Shown: positions 50,289-59,781 of the stretch, one piece after another
How the letters are laid out: every line of letters starts with the position of its first letter
Numbering within the stretch: the stretch's first letter is position 1
DNA from: Xenopus tropicalis
Lineage: Eukaryota > Chordata > Amphibia > Anura > Pipidae
Length of the DNA: 64,000 nt
Direction of reading: 5' to 3'
NCBI RefSeq assembly: GCF_000004195.4
Contig: NC_030681.2
Location: forward strand, 88,295,681 to 88,359,680
The notes under the pieces: model-generated
Told to the model about the DNA's origin: nothing
The model's database searches: none
The model's input: only the letters and a program-made list of their open reading frames with translations
Made by a program: the position numbers and the translations under genes

Positions 50289-50999
50289 TAAAAAAGGTTT
50301 GGGGGCAGAGCTATTGTCAGAGTCAGTGGACTGCTCTGAGCTATCGACTGTCTGTAGTGATTTGGGTAATCGTTTCCTTCTCAGTGGTCTGGGGTTGCGG
50401 ATATCTGACTTAATGCCCAGTAGCCACCCGTACACCCGTTTTTGTTTATAGTCGTCTGATACTTTTTTCAATTTATTTTGTTTAAAGTTAGTCAGGTCCT
50501 GTTTATACTTATCAACACTGAGTTGTAACTTGTTTAACCAGTCGGTAGTATTGTCAGTTTTCAATAGGTCGTTATATTGTGTTTCTAATTGCTTTAAGTC
50601 ATCCCTGACTATGGAAAGTTCCTTCCCAACCTGTTCCACAACTAGGAGGAGTAGGTCAAACGAACAATGGTTAAGGATACCGCACCCTTTGCTGCAGAAT
50701 TCTGAATTATTGCGGCCTATGGTGGGTATATTATTGATTCTGAATCCTCTTGGGATAAGTCTTTGTCTGTGGTAATTGGATAAGTATATACCATGCAATT
50801 GTAGATCAAGTTCCCGCTTTCTAAGGTGCAAGATCTCATGATAAATGTCTATAGTTGATTTACTCACAGCAACATCGAGAGGGGTTTCTGTAAAAAGTAT
50901 CCTGTCCACATCTCTTGTATTGAAGGTGAAATCCTGGTTGGTATCTACCGCAAAAGAGAGTTGTGATATATATAGTATGCATAGGCAGAAATCTAGCAT
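50262..50999 (-). CDS. PLE ORF1, most complete copy
   Basis: The frame opens at 51029, but its first ATG is at 50999-50997; 51017 is a GTG. About 245 residues end at TAA 50264-50262. The N-terminus is hydrophobic (MLDFCLCILYISQLSFAVD). A middle region, rich in Leu/Glu/Lys (VEQVGKELSIVRDDLKQLE), looks coiled-coil forming. Near the C-terminus is DYKQKRVYGWLLGI, shared with the plus-strand copy, then an acidic Ser/Asp stretch. It overlaps the -1 frame of ORF2, with the UUUUUUA heptamer at 50295-50289. I do not know its biochemical role. Confidence 0.75.
   Translation of the reverse strand: MLDFCLCILYISQLSFAVDTNQDFTFNTRDVDRILFTETPLDVAVSKSTIDIYHEILHLRKRELDLQLHGIYLSNYHRQRLIPRGFRINNIPTIGRNNSEFCSKGCGILNHCSFDLLLLVVEQVGKELSIVRDDLKQLETQYNDLLKTDNTTDWLNKLQLSVDKYKQDLTNFKQNKLKKVSDDYKQKRVYGWLLGIKSDIRNPRPLRRKRLPKSLQTVDSSEQSTDSDNSSAPKPFLGVTSRSKI
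50287..50295 (-). promoter_or_regulatory. Candidate -1 ribosomal frameshift site, UUUUUUA-GG
   Basis: On the minus strand T-TTT-TTA (50295-50289) is followed by GGGG. It lies in the ORF1 zero frame (offset 722 from 51017, third codon position first), 24 nt before the ORF1 stop. The -1 frame from here is open into ORF2. The match in register and in the following GG to the plus-strand copy (42019-42027) is the main support. Only a weak GGGG...TTCCC hairpin is visible just downstream. Confidence 0.55.
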
Positions 51000-51030
51000 T
51001 ACAACAAGCCTTTTCACAAATGGAAAGTGT

Positions 51031-52613
51031 TAACTGATAAAATTATTATAAAGTGTTATATGAGGTCATTTGTTTCATTTATTTTTTTTTTCCTGCTGTT
51101 CTTTTGGCAAACAATTTCACGCTTTTAGATTTTAGACATCATGTTATGTTAAAGCAAGTGGAGCCAAACTTCTGATCCAAAACATTTAGGAACTAGGGAA
51201 AATGGTGTAAGGGTACTGTTTCCATGTTTTACTTTAATTTAGGATATATTTTGGTAAAATGTCTAGTGTACAAATTCAGTGCTACAGTCCATCAAAAGCC
51301 AATTAAACATTATTCAATTTTGTCTTAATTAATAGTACACTGTTAATAACTGGGGTTCTATATGCTTTTACCATAGTTTATCAGCTTGTCAGGTAGACAA
51401 AGACACCAAATTCTGGTGTTTAGCCAGCAACAAATTTTCAAGACCTACTTACCTTGAAAATGCAGTGTAGTTTTGGTTCTGCCTCTCTCTTTCTTCCCTC
51501 CCTCTCTCCTCCCTTTGGATCCTTCTGAGCATCGCTTCCATTATGGTTGATTGTTCTTCCTTCTTCCCCTCTTTTCTGGTTTCCCCCTCACCCTTTTCCT
51601 TTCTAGTTCATTATCTATATCTAAGAGTATCTGGTTACAAGAACATACTTAAATCTTATGAGATAACAATGCTGTAACTAAATTGTGAGTAATTCAATAA
51701 AGACTTGTTGAAATACAAAAAAAAAAAAAAAAAATTTCTGTTCATCCAACAGAATTTACCAACGGTGGGCAGAAATTATTTCACTATAATTTACTTTAAG
51801 ACTTCAACCTTCCCCAACTCCTGTTTTTCCCCCTTGGTTTAAATGTCCATAATATGGTAAAATTATGCATACAAGGGATGAAAAATGACAACAAATCTTT
51901 AATCAGGCTTTAATGGTGCACATGGGTCAACATGCATGCAGCATGGTGCATAGAAATACAAAGGAGTGTCTTGGTGCAATGTTATTTGTCCCAATATGGG
52001 AATATAGATTGCGGTTATAGAACATTAAATGACAATCATATGTAATGATGCATACGACTGGAATGTTTTTGTGTCCTGTTTACAGTAAAGTATAATCTGG
52101 GACAATCTTCTGTAACAGAACTCTTTTATGAAAATAATATGTGTGCTGAAGCCTTAATTATAAAGCATTTCTGTGACTATACTATTTATAGCAAAAGACA
52201 AGTCTGAGTTATGCAGATTTTATGGCTCTGGTCACATGTAATTGTCATTATATATCAGCAGATATCTCCTAGCTGCATTTTGGCTAGTTGTGAACAATGT
52301 TGTGGGTGTTTCATTGGAACTTGGTGTAGATTCATTTTAACACAAAAGTAAACAAAGTTTGCAGAGTTGGGAATATCCCAACAGTATGTTAGCATATATC
52401 ATAAGCCTTGGCAGTGAAGAGCAAAATCTAAAGTACTTTCAAAGATGACACATGTGCTGAAAATAAATGTCAGGATATTCACAGAAGGGGTGTGGGGATT
52501 TTAAATTGTTCACATACAAATGGAGCTTTAACTGGGCAAAACAATAATGATAAGCAGCCAGAGGCAACAGCTTTAAAATAAAATATTGCATTTAGTCACA
52601 TTAAGTATCTATA
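51031..52613 (+). other. me3 intron 4, between the PLE cluster and the Tc1-like element
   Basis: It contains a probable L1 3' end (51460-51738). The remainder, including 51740-52613, is unassigned AT-rich sequence. Confidence 0.7.
51460..51738 (+). mobile_element. Probable L1-like retrotransposon 3' end with poly-A tail
   Basis: A pyrimidine-rich 3' UTR-like stretch (CTTCCCTCCCTCTCTCCTCC) is followed by TTCAATAAAGACTTGTTGAA and a 17-base A run (51718-51734). This resembles the end of Xenopus L1 elements. No coding part is visible. Confidence 0.5.
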
Positions 52614-52615
52614 TA

Positions 52616-54159
52616 CAGTGGCTTGCAAAAGTATTTGGCCCCCTTGAACTTTTCCACATTTTGTCACATTACAGCCACAAACATGAATCCATTTTATTGG
52701 AATTCCACGTGAAAGACCAATACAAAGTGGTGTACACGTGAGAAGTGGAAGGAAAATCATACATGATTCCAAACATTTTTTACAAATAAATAACTGCAAA
52801 GTGGGGTGTGCGTAATTATTCAGCCCCCTGAGTCAATACTTTGTAGAACCACCTTTTGCTGCAATTACAGCTGCCAGGCTTTTAGGGTATGTCTCTACCA
52901 GCTTTGCACATCTACAGACTAAAATCCTTGCCCATTCTTCTTTGCAAAACAGCTCCAGCTCAGTCAGATTAGATGGACAGCGTTTGTGAACAGCAGTTTT
53001 CAGATCTTGCCACAGATTCTCGATTGGATTTAGATCTGGACTTTGACTGGGCCATTCTAACACATGGATATGTTTTGTTTTAAACCATTCCATTGTTGCC
53101 CTGGCTTTATGTTTAGGGTCGTTGTCCTGCTGGAAGGTGAACCTCCGCCCCAGTCTCAAGTCTTTTGCAGACTCCAAGAGGTTTTCTTCCAAGATTGCCC
53201 TGTATTTGGCTCCATCCATCTTCCCATCAACTCTGACCAGCTTCCCTGTCCCTGCTGAAGAGAAGCACCCCCAGAGCATGATGCTGCCACCACCATATTT
53301 GACAGTGGGGATGGTGTGTTCAGAGTGATGTGCAGTGTTAGTTTTCTGCCACACATAGCATTTTGCATTTTGGCCAAAAAGTTCCATTTTGGTTTCATCT
53401 GACCAGAGCACCTTCTTCCACATGTTTGCTGTGTCCCCCACATGGCTTGTGCCAAACTGCAAACGGGACTTCTTCTTGCCACTCTTCCATAAAGGCCAAC
53501 TTTGTGCAGTGCACGACTAATAGTTGTCCTATGGACAGATTCCCCCACCTGAGCTGTAGATCTCTGCAGCTCCCCCAGAGTCACCATGGGCCTCTTGGCT
53601 GCATTTCTGATCAGCGCTCTCCTTGTTTGGCCTGTGAGTTTAGGTGGACGGCCTTGTCTTGGTAGGTTTACAGTTGTGCCATACTCCGTGGGATGTTCAA
53701 GGCTTTGGAAATCTTTTTGTAGCCTTAGCCTGCTTTAAATTTCTCAATAACTTTATTCCTGACCTGTCTGGTGTGTTCTTTGGACTTCATGGTGTTGTTG
53801 CTCCCAATATTCTCTTAGACAACCTCTGAGGCCGTCACAGAGCAGCTGTATTTGTACTGACATTAGATTACACACAGGTGCACTCTATTTAGTCATTAGC
53901 ACTCATCAGGCAATGTCTATGGGCAACTGGCTGCACTCAGACCAAAGGGGGCTGAATAATTACGCACACCCCACTTTGCAGTTATTTATTTGTAAAAAAT
54001 GTTTGGAATCATGTATGATTTTCGTTCTACTTCTCACGTGTAAACCACTTTGTATTGGTCTTTCACGTGGAATTCCAATAAAATTGATTCATATTTGTGG
54101 CTGTAATGTGACAAAATGTGGAAAAGTTCAAGGGGACCGAATACTTTTGCAAGCCACTG
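52616..54159 (-). mobile_element. Tc1-like transposon with about 215-bp inverted repeats
   Basis: The element begins CAGTGGCTTGCAAAAGTATT and ends with its complement, flanked by TA (52614-52615, 54160-54161). The inverted repeats extend about 215 bp (52616-52830 and 53946-54159) with few mismatches, the long-TIR layout of IR/DR-type Tc1 elements. The transposase on the minus strand is broken. Confidence 0.95.
52833..53790 (-). pseudogene. Tc1-like transposase, broken
   Basis: The likely original start is ATG at 53790-53788 (MKSKEHTRQV), followed by in-frame stops in the helix-turn-helix region. A readable DNA-binding part lies at 53587-53470 (GESVHRTTISRALHKVGLYG). A frame change and deletion near 53470 follow, then a catalytic part to the stop at 52833: VLWSDETK (first Asp), FQQDNDPKHKA (second Asp) and NPIENLW (Glu), spaced as in a DD34E transposase, ending KGGSTKY. 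All three catalytic residues persist but the protein cannot be made in one piece. Confidence 0.93.
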
Positions 54160-54734
54160 TATGTTGATTAATACTGATGGATAATAAAAGATTTTGACAT
54201 AGAACCCCTCAATCCTTCTTCTGACTGCAATGTCATCTGTCCAACTCACCAGTTGTGGCTCAAGACCCGATAGTGACCTGCTATTATGCTGCAGTTCTCA
54301 GTTGCCTACAGTATATTTTTAATGGAATCCTCCCCTTACCTACCCTGACTTTATGATACAATTTTATTTCTTTACATTGTCAGTAATGTGAGTGAAATCT
54401 CATGTACATCATGTACATATCAATAAAGCAAAGGGACAAGGGTTGGGGTCTGTCTATGAAAAGTTCATTACCTCTATTAAAATTAAGTAAATTCAGCTAC
54501 ATTAAAGGAGCTAGTACATGTAAAAACAAAAAAAAAATCCATAGTTCTTCATAAATAAAGAAAATATAGCATTGCCTTCATTTAAAAACTTAGGTAACAT
54601 ACAATTTCACCATACATACATTATAAATTTGTTTTACTCATGGTCATGGGCTCCGCAGAATTTTACGGGGGAGGGGAGGTTGCAAAGTCATAAAGCAAAA
54701 AAAAACCTGTTTTTCTTGACAAAACCTGTATACA

Positions 54735-55075
54735 ATAACTAGGTGCCAAATCATTTGGCAAAGGCCATAAAATCACTTAAAGTAAGAGAGTAGAGAGTGG
54801 AAAGTAGAGCGTGGAAATCATGAAAATTTGCCACAGGCTGGAAATATTCCAGCTTTACTCATTTCCAGAACTGCATTGGAACTATGGAGCACAAATGACA
54901 TGAGCACAAGTAAAACGGGATTAGACTTCAACATATGAAGCAAAAATGAAAAGCAGTGCATGATTATAGTTACATTATTGTCAATTTAAATATATATATC
55001 TTAATATATATCTTTTTTACAGAAGATTGCACTTTAGCTCCATGGGTAATTTTACATACCTTGATTTTAAATTTC
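54735..55075. repeat. Second copy of the 40988-41301 interspersed repeat
   Basis: It shares CATAAAATCACTTAAAGTAA, TTGCCACAGGCTGGAAATAT and TCCATGGGTAATTTTACA in the same order with 40988-41301, with small insertions (for example GAGCACAAGTAAAACG). Confidence 0.75.
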
Positions 55076-56403
55076 CCCTTATTTTACACAGCTTTTGTAG
55101 TCCCACAACTATATAATGCACTATACATTTCTCTGCTTTTACATTTTACGACATTTTTCATAATCCTTTTCTGTTCCCCTGAAAAACATTGTATTATGAT
55201 TATCCTGCACAGTGTGTTTTCCAATTTTAAATTGTTTGGCTATATAGTAAAAACTGTGGTACTGTGTTAGCCAGTGGCAAAAATAACAAATGAAAAAATG
55301 AACAAATACAATAGTATTGTAAAAGTAATACCTGTATTGGCTAAAACACATTCAAGCTTTTGATGCACCATGGTTCCTTTGTCATACAAAATACCAAGTG
55401 TGTATCTCATATTGGCTCTTGAATTCTAATTTGTATTTATGTTATATATATATATATTTTTTTTTTCTTCATTTGTTTGACTTTTAGCCTCCACAATAAT
55501 TCACCCTCCACCTATGCACACATGCCAGTAAGATGAATGCAGAAATGGATATAGTGAAAGCATTTCAGTGTCTACACTTGCACAGGCAGAATACCAATAC
55601 CAATGTTCTTAATGTATTCTGCTCCCATAGTGCTTGTCTCTATTTTACTGTCTCTAGCTTCCCCTCCCTGGCTTCCACAGTGGAATGCATGGCCATCTTG
55701 GCTTTTTTTCTCAAGGGAGCAGGGAGCTGAGAAGAACAGAGGGCAAGCAGGGCAAGTGGGACATTTAAACAGCAATGCAAGACTGCTGGCAGTAAGTTGT
55801 GAGCTTCCAGCCGTTATTTGCAGATGCCTATTTAATTATGACAACAAACCTGTATGTTCCCACTGAATGGCCTGTTTATGTCACCATACACTTTGAAAGC
55901 CTCCAGTAATTAATCAGTCTAACAAATTAACCCTAAATATAAATACTCTATTCATTTCTTTTGGATTTTTAGAAGTGTATTTATCAAATGGTTAACTCTT
56001 TCACCCATTGATAACTATGATTCTAAAATCTCAACAGAAATTTGGTGAATCTTTCTGTGATCACCTTTAATCTCACATTTTGATAAATCTGTAAGAAAAA
56101 TGCTGCATATATTTTATGTCTAAAATGTGCTTACCATCATCTACAAAATACATCTGTTGTGGCATTGGAAGAAAATAATAGCTATATACTTTCTCAAAAT
56201 GCAGAATTAAACATATTTGGGAAACTCCTCCTGGAAGGTGTTAAGGTATAATGCCAATAAATCAACCTAAATACTACTTCAGCCGACTAAGTCCTCTAAA
56301 GTCTTTTAACCTGCCACATTGGATACTGTTCTTTACAGTCGAGTTAATCTTGTGCCGGTGTCTGAATGAAAAGCTAGTCCTAGCATTCTGCTGCCAACTT
56401 ATA

Positions 56404-56908
56404 GGGGCACATTTACTAAGCCACGAACGGGCCGAATGCATCCGATTGCGTTTTTTTGGTAATGATCGGTATTTTGCGATTTTTTCGGAAAATTGACGCA
56501 ACTTTTTCGTTACCAATACGATTTTTGCGAAAAAACGCGAGTTTTTCATAGCCATTGTGAAAGTTGCGATTTTTTCGTAGCGTTAAAACTTGCGCAAAAA
56601 GTTGTGATTTTTTCGTAGTGTTAAAACTTGCGCGAAACATCGCCTTTTAAGTTTTAACGCTACGGAAAAAGCGCAACTTTTCGCGCAAGTTTTAACGCTA
56701 CGAAAAAATCGCAACTTTCGGAATGGCTACGAAAAACTCGCGTTTTTTCGCAAAAATCGTATTGGTAATGAAAAAGTCGCGATAATTTCCGAAAAGTCGT
56801 AAAGGTGCCGAAAAAATCGCAAAAAATACGAAAAAGTCGCAAAATGTTCGTTTTCAAATCGGATTTTTCCAATTCGGACTCGGATTCGACCCATAGTAAA
56901 TGTGCCCC
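56404..56908. mobile_element. Harbinger-like MITE (GGGGCACATTTACTAA family), copy 3, foldback
   Basis: The ends GGGGCACATTTACTAAGCC and CATAGTAAATGTGCCCC lie between ATA duplications (56401-56403, 56909-56911). The whole 505 bp is an imperfect palindrome centred near 56655, with inner words GTTTTAACGCTACGAAAAA and complements. It is rich in CpG and non-coding. Confidence 0.87.
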
Positions 56909-57507
56909 ATAGTGTTCATCAGTTGCTTCCAGCATCCTCTCTCAGTTCTTAGTAATAGATTTGGGCCATCTCATGGGCCCTTGTAAAAGTTCATTACCAG
57001 AAGGCTAGAAGAATGATTTGGCTGGGACAAGCTACATGTGTCTGTGGACAATACATTATTAAAATATTTTACTATTTAAAGGATTTACAAAAATATTTAC
57101 CCTAAATATAAACAGGACAACTGTTGTTCAACAAATTTTTACTGCAAAGGTTGCTTGACTAAGTCAAACAGTGTACTGTTTGAAAACAGAAATATTTATC
57201 AACTACTCTTTGCAAGGTCAAGGGCAACTACTCTTTTAATGTTATTTAAAAAATGGTTGCTAAAAGCAATATATTTTAATGGAAAATTTAAAGACAAACA
57301 ACTGCTAAAATAAATGTATAAATTATCTTGAAAAATTTGCTTTAAGTTCCAGTAGCTGGGAGGGATTCCAAGAGACCCAAATATTCTAGCTCTGACTCTA
57401 TGGGAAGAATACTGTGTATTAATAGTTCTTTGAACTTTCATTAGTCAGCATCATTCATGTCTCTGTCAACTCAAAATATATATTAACTTGTATTTCTCTC
57501 TCAACAG

Positions 57508-57611
57508 GAGCTTTTAAATGATCCCTTGTACATTGGGCTGAGACATAGACGAGTCAGAGGAAAAGAATATGATGAGCTTGTGGATGAATTCATGAAAGCT
57601 GTGACTGAAAG
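57508..57611 (+). CDS. me3: me3 malic enzyme, internal coding exon (fifth and last visible)
   Basis: Acceptor AG at 57506-57507 and donor GT at 57612 bound 34 codons plus 2 nt. The translation is [20 protein letters not shown] then [15 protein letters not shown], continuing the previous exon (DVGTDNQ-ELL) exactly as in other malic enzymes. The next exon should complete the Arg/Lys codon and continue with the Tyr-Gly and metal-ligand region. I find no such exon before position 64000. Confidence 0.96.
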
Positions 57612-57785
57612 GTACAAAAGGAATTACAAAAAATCCATCCTTCTTGCTGCTCTTTAATTCAGATACACATGAGTAGTATTCACATCATTGCAAAGTTCAA
57701 TAACCACAGGTTTTTGGAAGGTCACAAGTACAAAATGATACCAACATTATCTGATGATTATGAAATATAAACAATAGTGAGAGGG

Positions 57786-58246
57786 TGTAATAAAATTACC
57801 GGTGCGGCGGGGACGCCCGCCGCGCTGCCATCGGTGGGGACGCCCGCCGCACCGCTCGTCTTGCCGGCTTCCTACTAGTGCGCGCGCCGCACGTCTTCAT
57901 TCTATTTAAAGGCGCAGGCGCATGACGTCATGACGCATGGCGCATGACATCAGCGCGCAATGGCGCCAAATTTGAAATATTTAAAGGGCCTTTCTTTTGT
58001 TACTCATTGCCCGTGATAATGTCACGGTCAGCACCCAATACCAGAACAAGTGCCAAGAAAGGCCCTTTAAATATTTCAAATTTGGTGCCATTGCGCGCTG
58101 ACATCATGCGCCATGCGTCATGACGTCATGCGTCAGCGCACCTGCGCCTTTAAATAGAATGAAGACGCGCGGCGCGCGCACTAGTAGGAAGCCGGCAAGA
58201 CGAGCGGCGCGGCGGGCGTCCCCGCCGCACCGGTAATTTCATTACA
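57786..58246. mobile_element. GC-rich foldback element, about 200-bp arms
   Basis: The termini TGTAATAAAATTACCGGTGC and GCACCGGTAATTTCATTACA are near-perfect complements, with GAGGG at both flanks (57781-57785, 58247-58251) as a likely target duplication. The arms pair almost throughout (GCGGCGGGGACGCCCGCCGC; TGACGTCATGACGCATG; AAATATTTAAAGGGCCTTTC) around a loop of about 60 bases. The left arm has an extra segment of about 28 bp (GCTGCCATCGGTGGGGACG...) duplicating its neighbour. It is strongly CpG-rich in an AT-rich intron and has no ORF. The superfamily is unclear. Confidence 0.88.
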
Positions 58247-59117
58247 GAGGGATTTCAAACCTCAAGCTGTAATTGACCTGTTACATCCAGAATACTCTGA
58301 GCTAATGTCTTGTGTAAAATGATGTTATTTGTGGGTGGCAGCACTGGAGACCTGAGGTCTGTTTCTCTCAGGGAATTATCTGCAATGCTTTCTCCACGTC
58401 TGAAATGGTTTCATCTATGTAAAGGCACTTTAAAAATCAAAGCAAAATAAGGGGTAATGTTTAAGGTCTTTATCCACTTCCTTACAGATTGCCAATTGCA
58501 TATTTGATAGATACACTTCTCTAAAAGAAAAGAGATTGACAATCCAAGATTTAGGATCCCTTACCAGGATCCCCTGATACTCTGCCAAACATGTCAGTTT
58601 GTGGATAAAGCTTGGCTTTCAGTAAATACTGCTGGATACTTCATAAAGTGTCCATTCAGTTAAAGCTTTTATTAAACGATTAAACTTCCAGTCCAGATAG
58701 ATCTTTATTTGTTTTACATGTGATAGCATTCTGAGGTGCAGACTGTATTACTAAAGAGAAATATATCCCTTCTTCATGGGTAATTATACAAATGCCTAAA
58801 TGAATCTGTAGAATAATACACATTTTTGAATATCTTATTAAACAATGGACTATTCATTATGTGGCTCAAAATAAAGAAAACATCACAAAAGAGCAATACA
58901 CAGAGCTCTATTATAGTGTATATGATTCATTGACATATTTTATACCACTGCAGGATTTCATTATTATTTCAATGTAATTCCATGCCTAATTTAGGATTTT
59001 CCCATATTATCCTGCTTACGCAAGTCGCATGGCATACCATGAGTGCATATATAGTAGGGGTGAGTATTGCAAAGTAATACCTCTTACTATAACTTAAGCC
59101 ATGAAGTTCAATTAAAC

Positions 59118-59781
59118 CAGGAGTCCCCACCTTTTTTACCTGTGACCACATTCAAACGTCAAAAGAGTTGGGGAGCAATACAGCCTAAAAAAAGGTCCTA
59201 GGTGGTGCCAAAAATGGCTGTAATCGGCTATTTGGTAGCCCTTATGTTGACTGACAGCCTACAGTCTTTTTTGTAAGTACACCTAGGGGCACATTTACTA
59301 ATCCACGAACGTCCGAAAAGCGTCCGAATGCGTTTTTTCGTAATGATCGGTATTTTGCGAGTTTTTCAAGCGCTCAATACGAAAGTCGCGACAATTCGCG
59401 AAAGTCGTACAGGCTTTGAAAAAGTCGCGACAATTCACGAAATTTGTAATGGCAATGAAAAAGTCGCGACAATTCACGAAAGTCATAATGCCTATGAAAA
59501 AGTTGCGACAATTCAAAAAATTTGTAATGGCTATGAAAAAGTCGCGACAATTTGCGCAAGCCGTAACGGCTACGAAAAAAGTCACAAAAAATACGAAAAA
59601 GTCGCAAAATGTTCGTTTTCCAATCCGAATTTTTCCCATTCGGATTTGTGGATTAGTAAATCAGCCCCCTAGTTTTAAGCAACCAAAACTTCAAGCCAGA
59701 AATTCAAAAATGCACACCTGCTTTGAGGTCACTGGGAATCAAAATCCATGTTGCTCATGAGCCACTAGTAGGGTATCACTG
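59118..59781. mobile_element. hAT-like MITE (CAGNGATCCCCAACC family), carrying a nested MITE
   Basis: It begins CAGGAGTCCCCACC and ends TATCACTG, with 8-bp flanks AATTAAAC (59110-59117) and AATTTAAC (59782-59789) matching at 7 of 8. Interior words (GTTGGGGAGCAA, TTGCTCATGAGCCACTAG) match 27390-27681. A Harbinger-like MITE (59286-59668) splits it. Confidence 0.85.
59286..59668. mobile_element. Harbinger-like MITE (GGGGCACATTTACTAA family), copy 4, with 39-bp tandem units
   Basis: It is flanked by CTA (59283-59285, 59669-59671). The ends are GGGGCACATTTACTAATCCA and TGGATTAGTAAATCAGCCCC. Inside are about four 39-bp units with AAAAAGTCGCGACAATTCAC, the reverse complement of the unit in copy 1 (21553-21898). 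Translation produces a spurious 13-residue repeat on both strands. Confidence 0.87.

Larger units (their letters stand above)
48820..51030 (-). mobile_element. Penelope-like retroelement, minus-strand, internally deleted copy
   Basis: On the minus strand it has ORF1 (51017-50262), the first part of ORF2 (50238 to about 49486), a deletion of the rest of RT and all of the nuclease, then a 3' UTR (about 49480-49000) with a GTTGCTTAGCAAC word. A hammerhead-like fold (48920-48959) follows, and a (TA)n end that abuts the truncated copy. It supplies the upstream terminal unit of the partial tandem. The 5' limit near 51030 is approximate. Confidence 0.82.
54162..57507 (+). other. me3 intron 4, last part
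   Basis: It holds the repeat copy 54735-55075, a fragment at about 55935-56095 resembling 27080-27200 (GTATTTATCAAA...ACATTTTGATAAATCT) and the Harbinger-like MITE 56404-56908. The rest shows nothing recognisable up to the acceptor at 57506-57507. Confidence 0.7.

Noticed and set aside
52613..54161. Tc1-like ORFs as a host gene
   Set aside because: TA-flanked inverted repeats and DDE motifs identify a transposon; the frames are broken.
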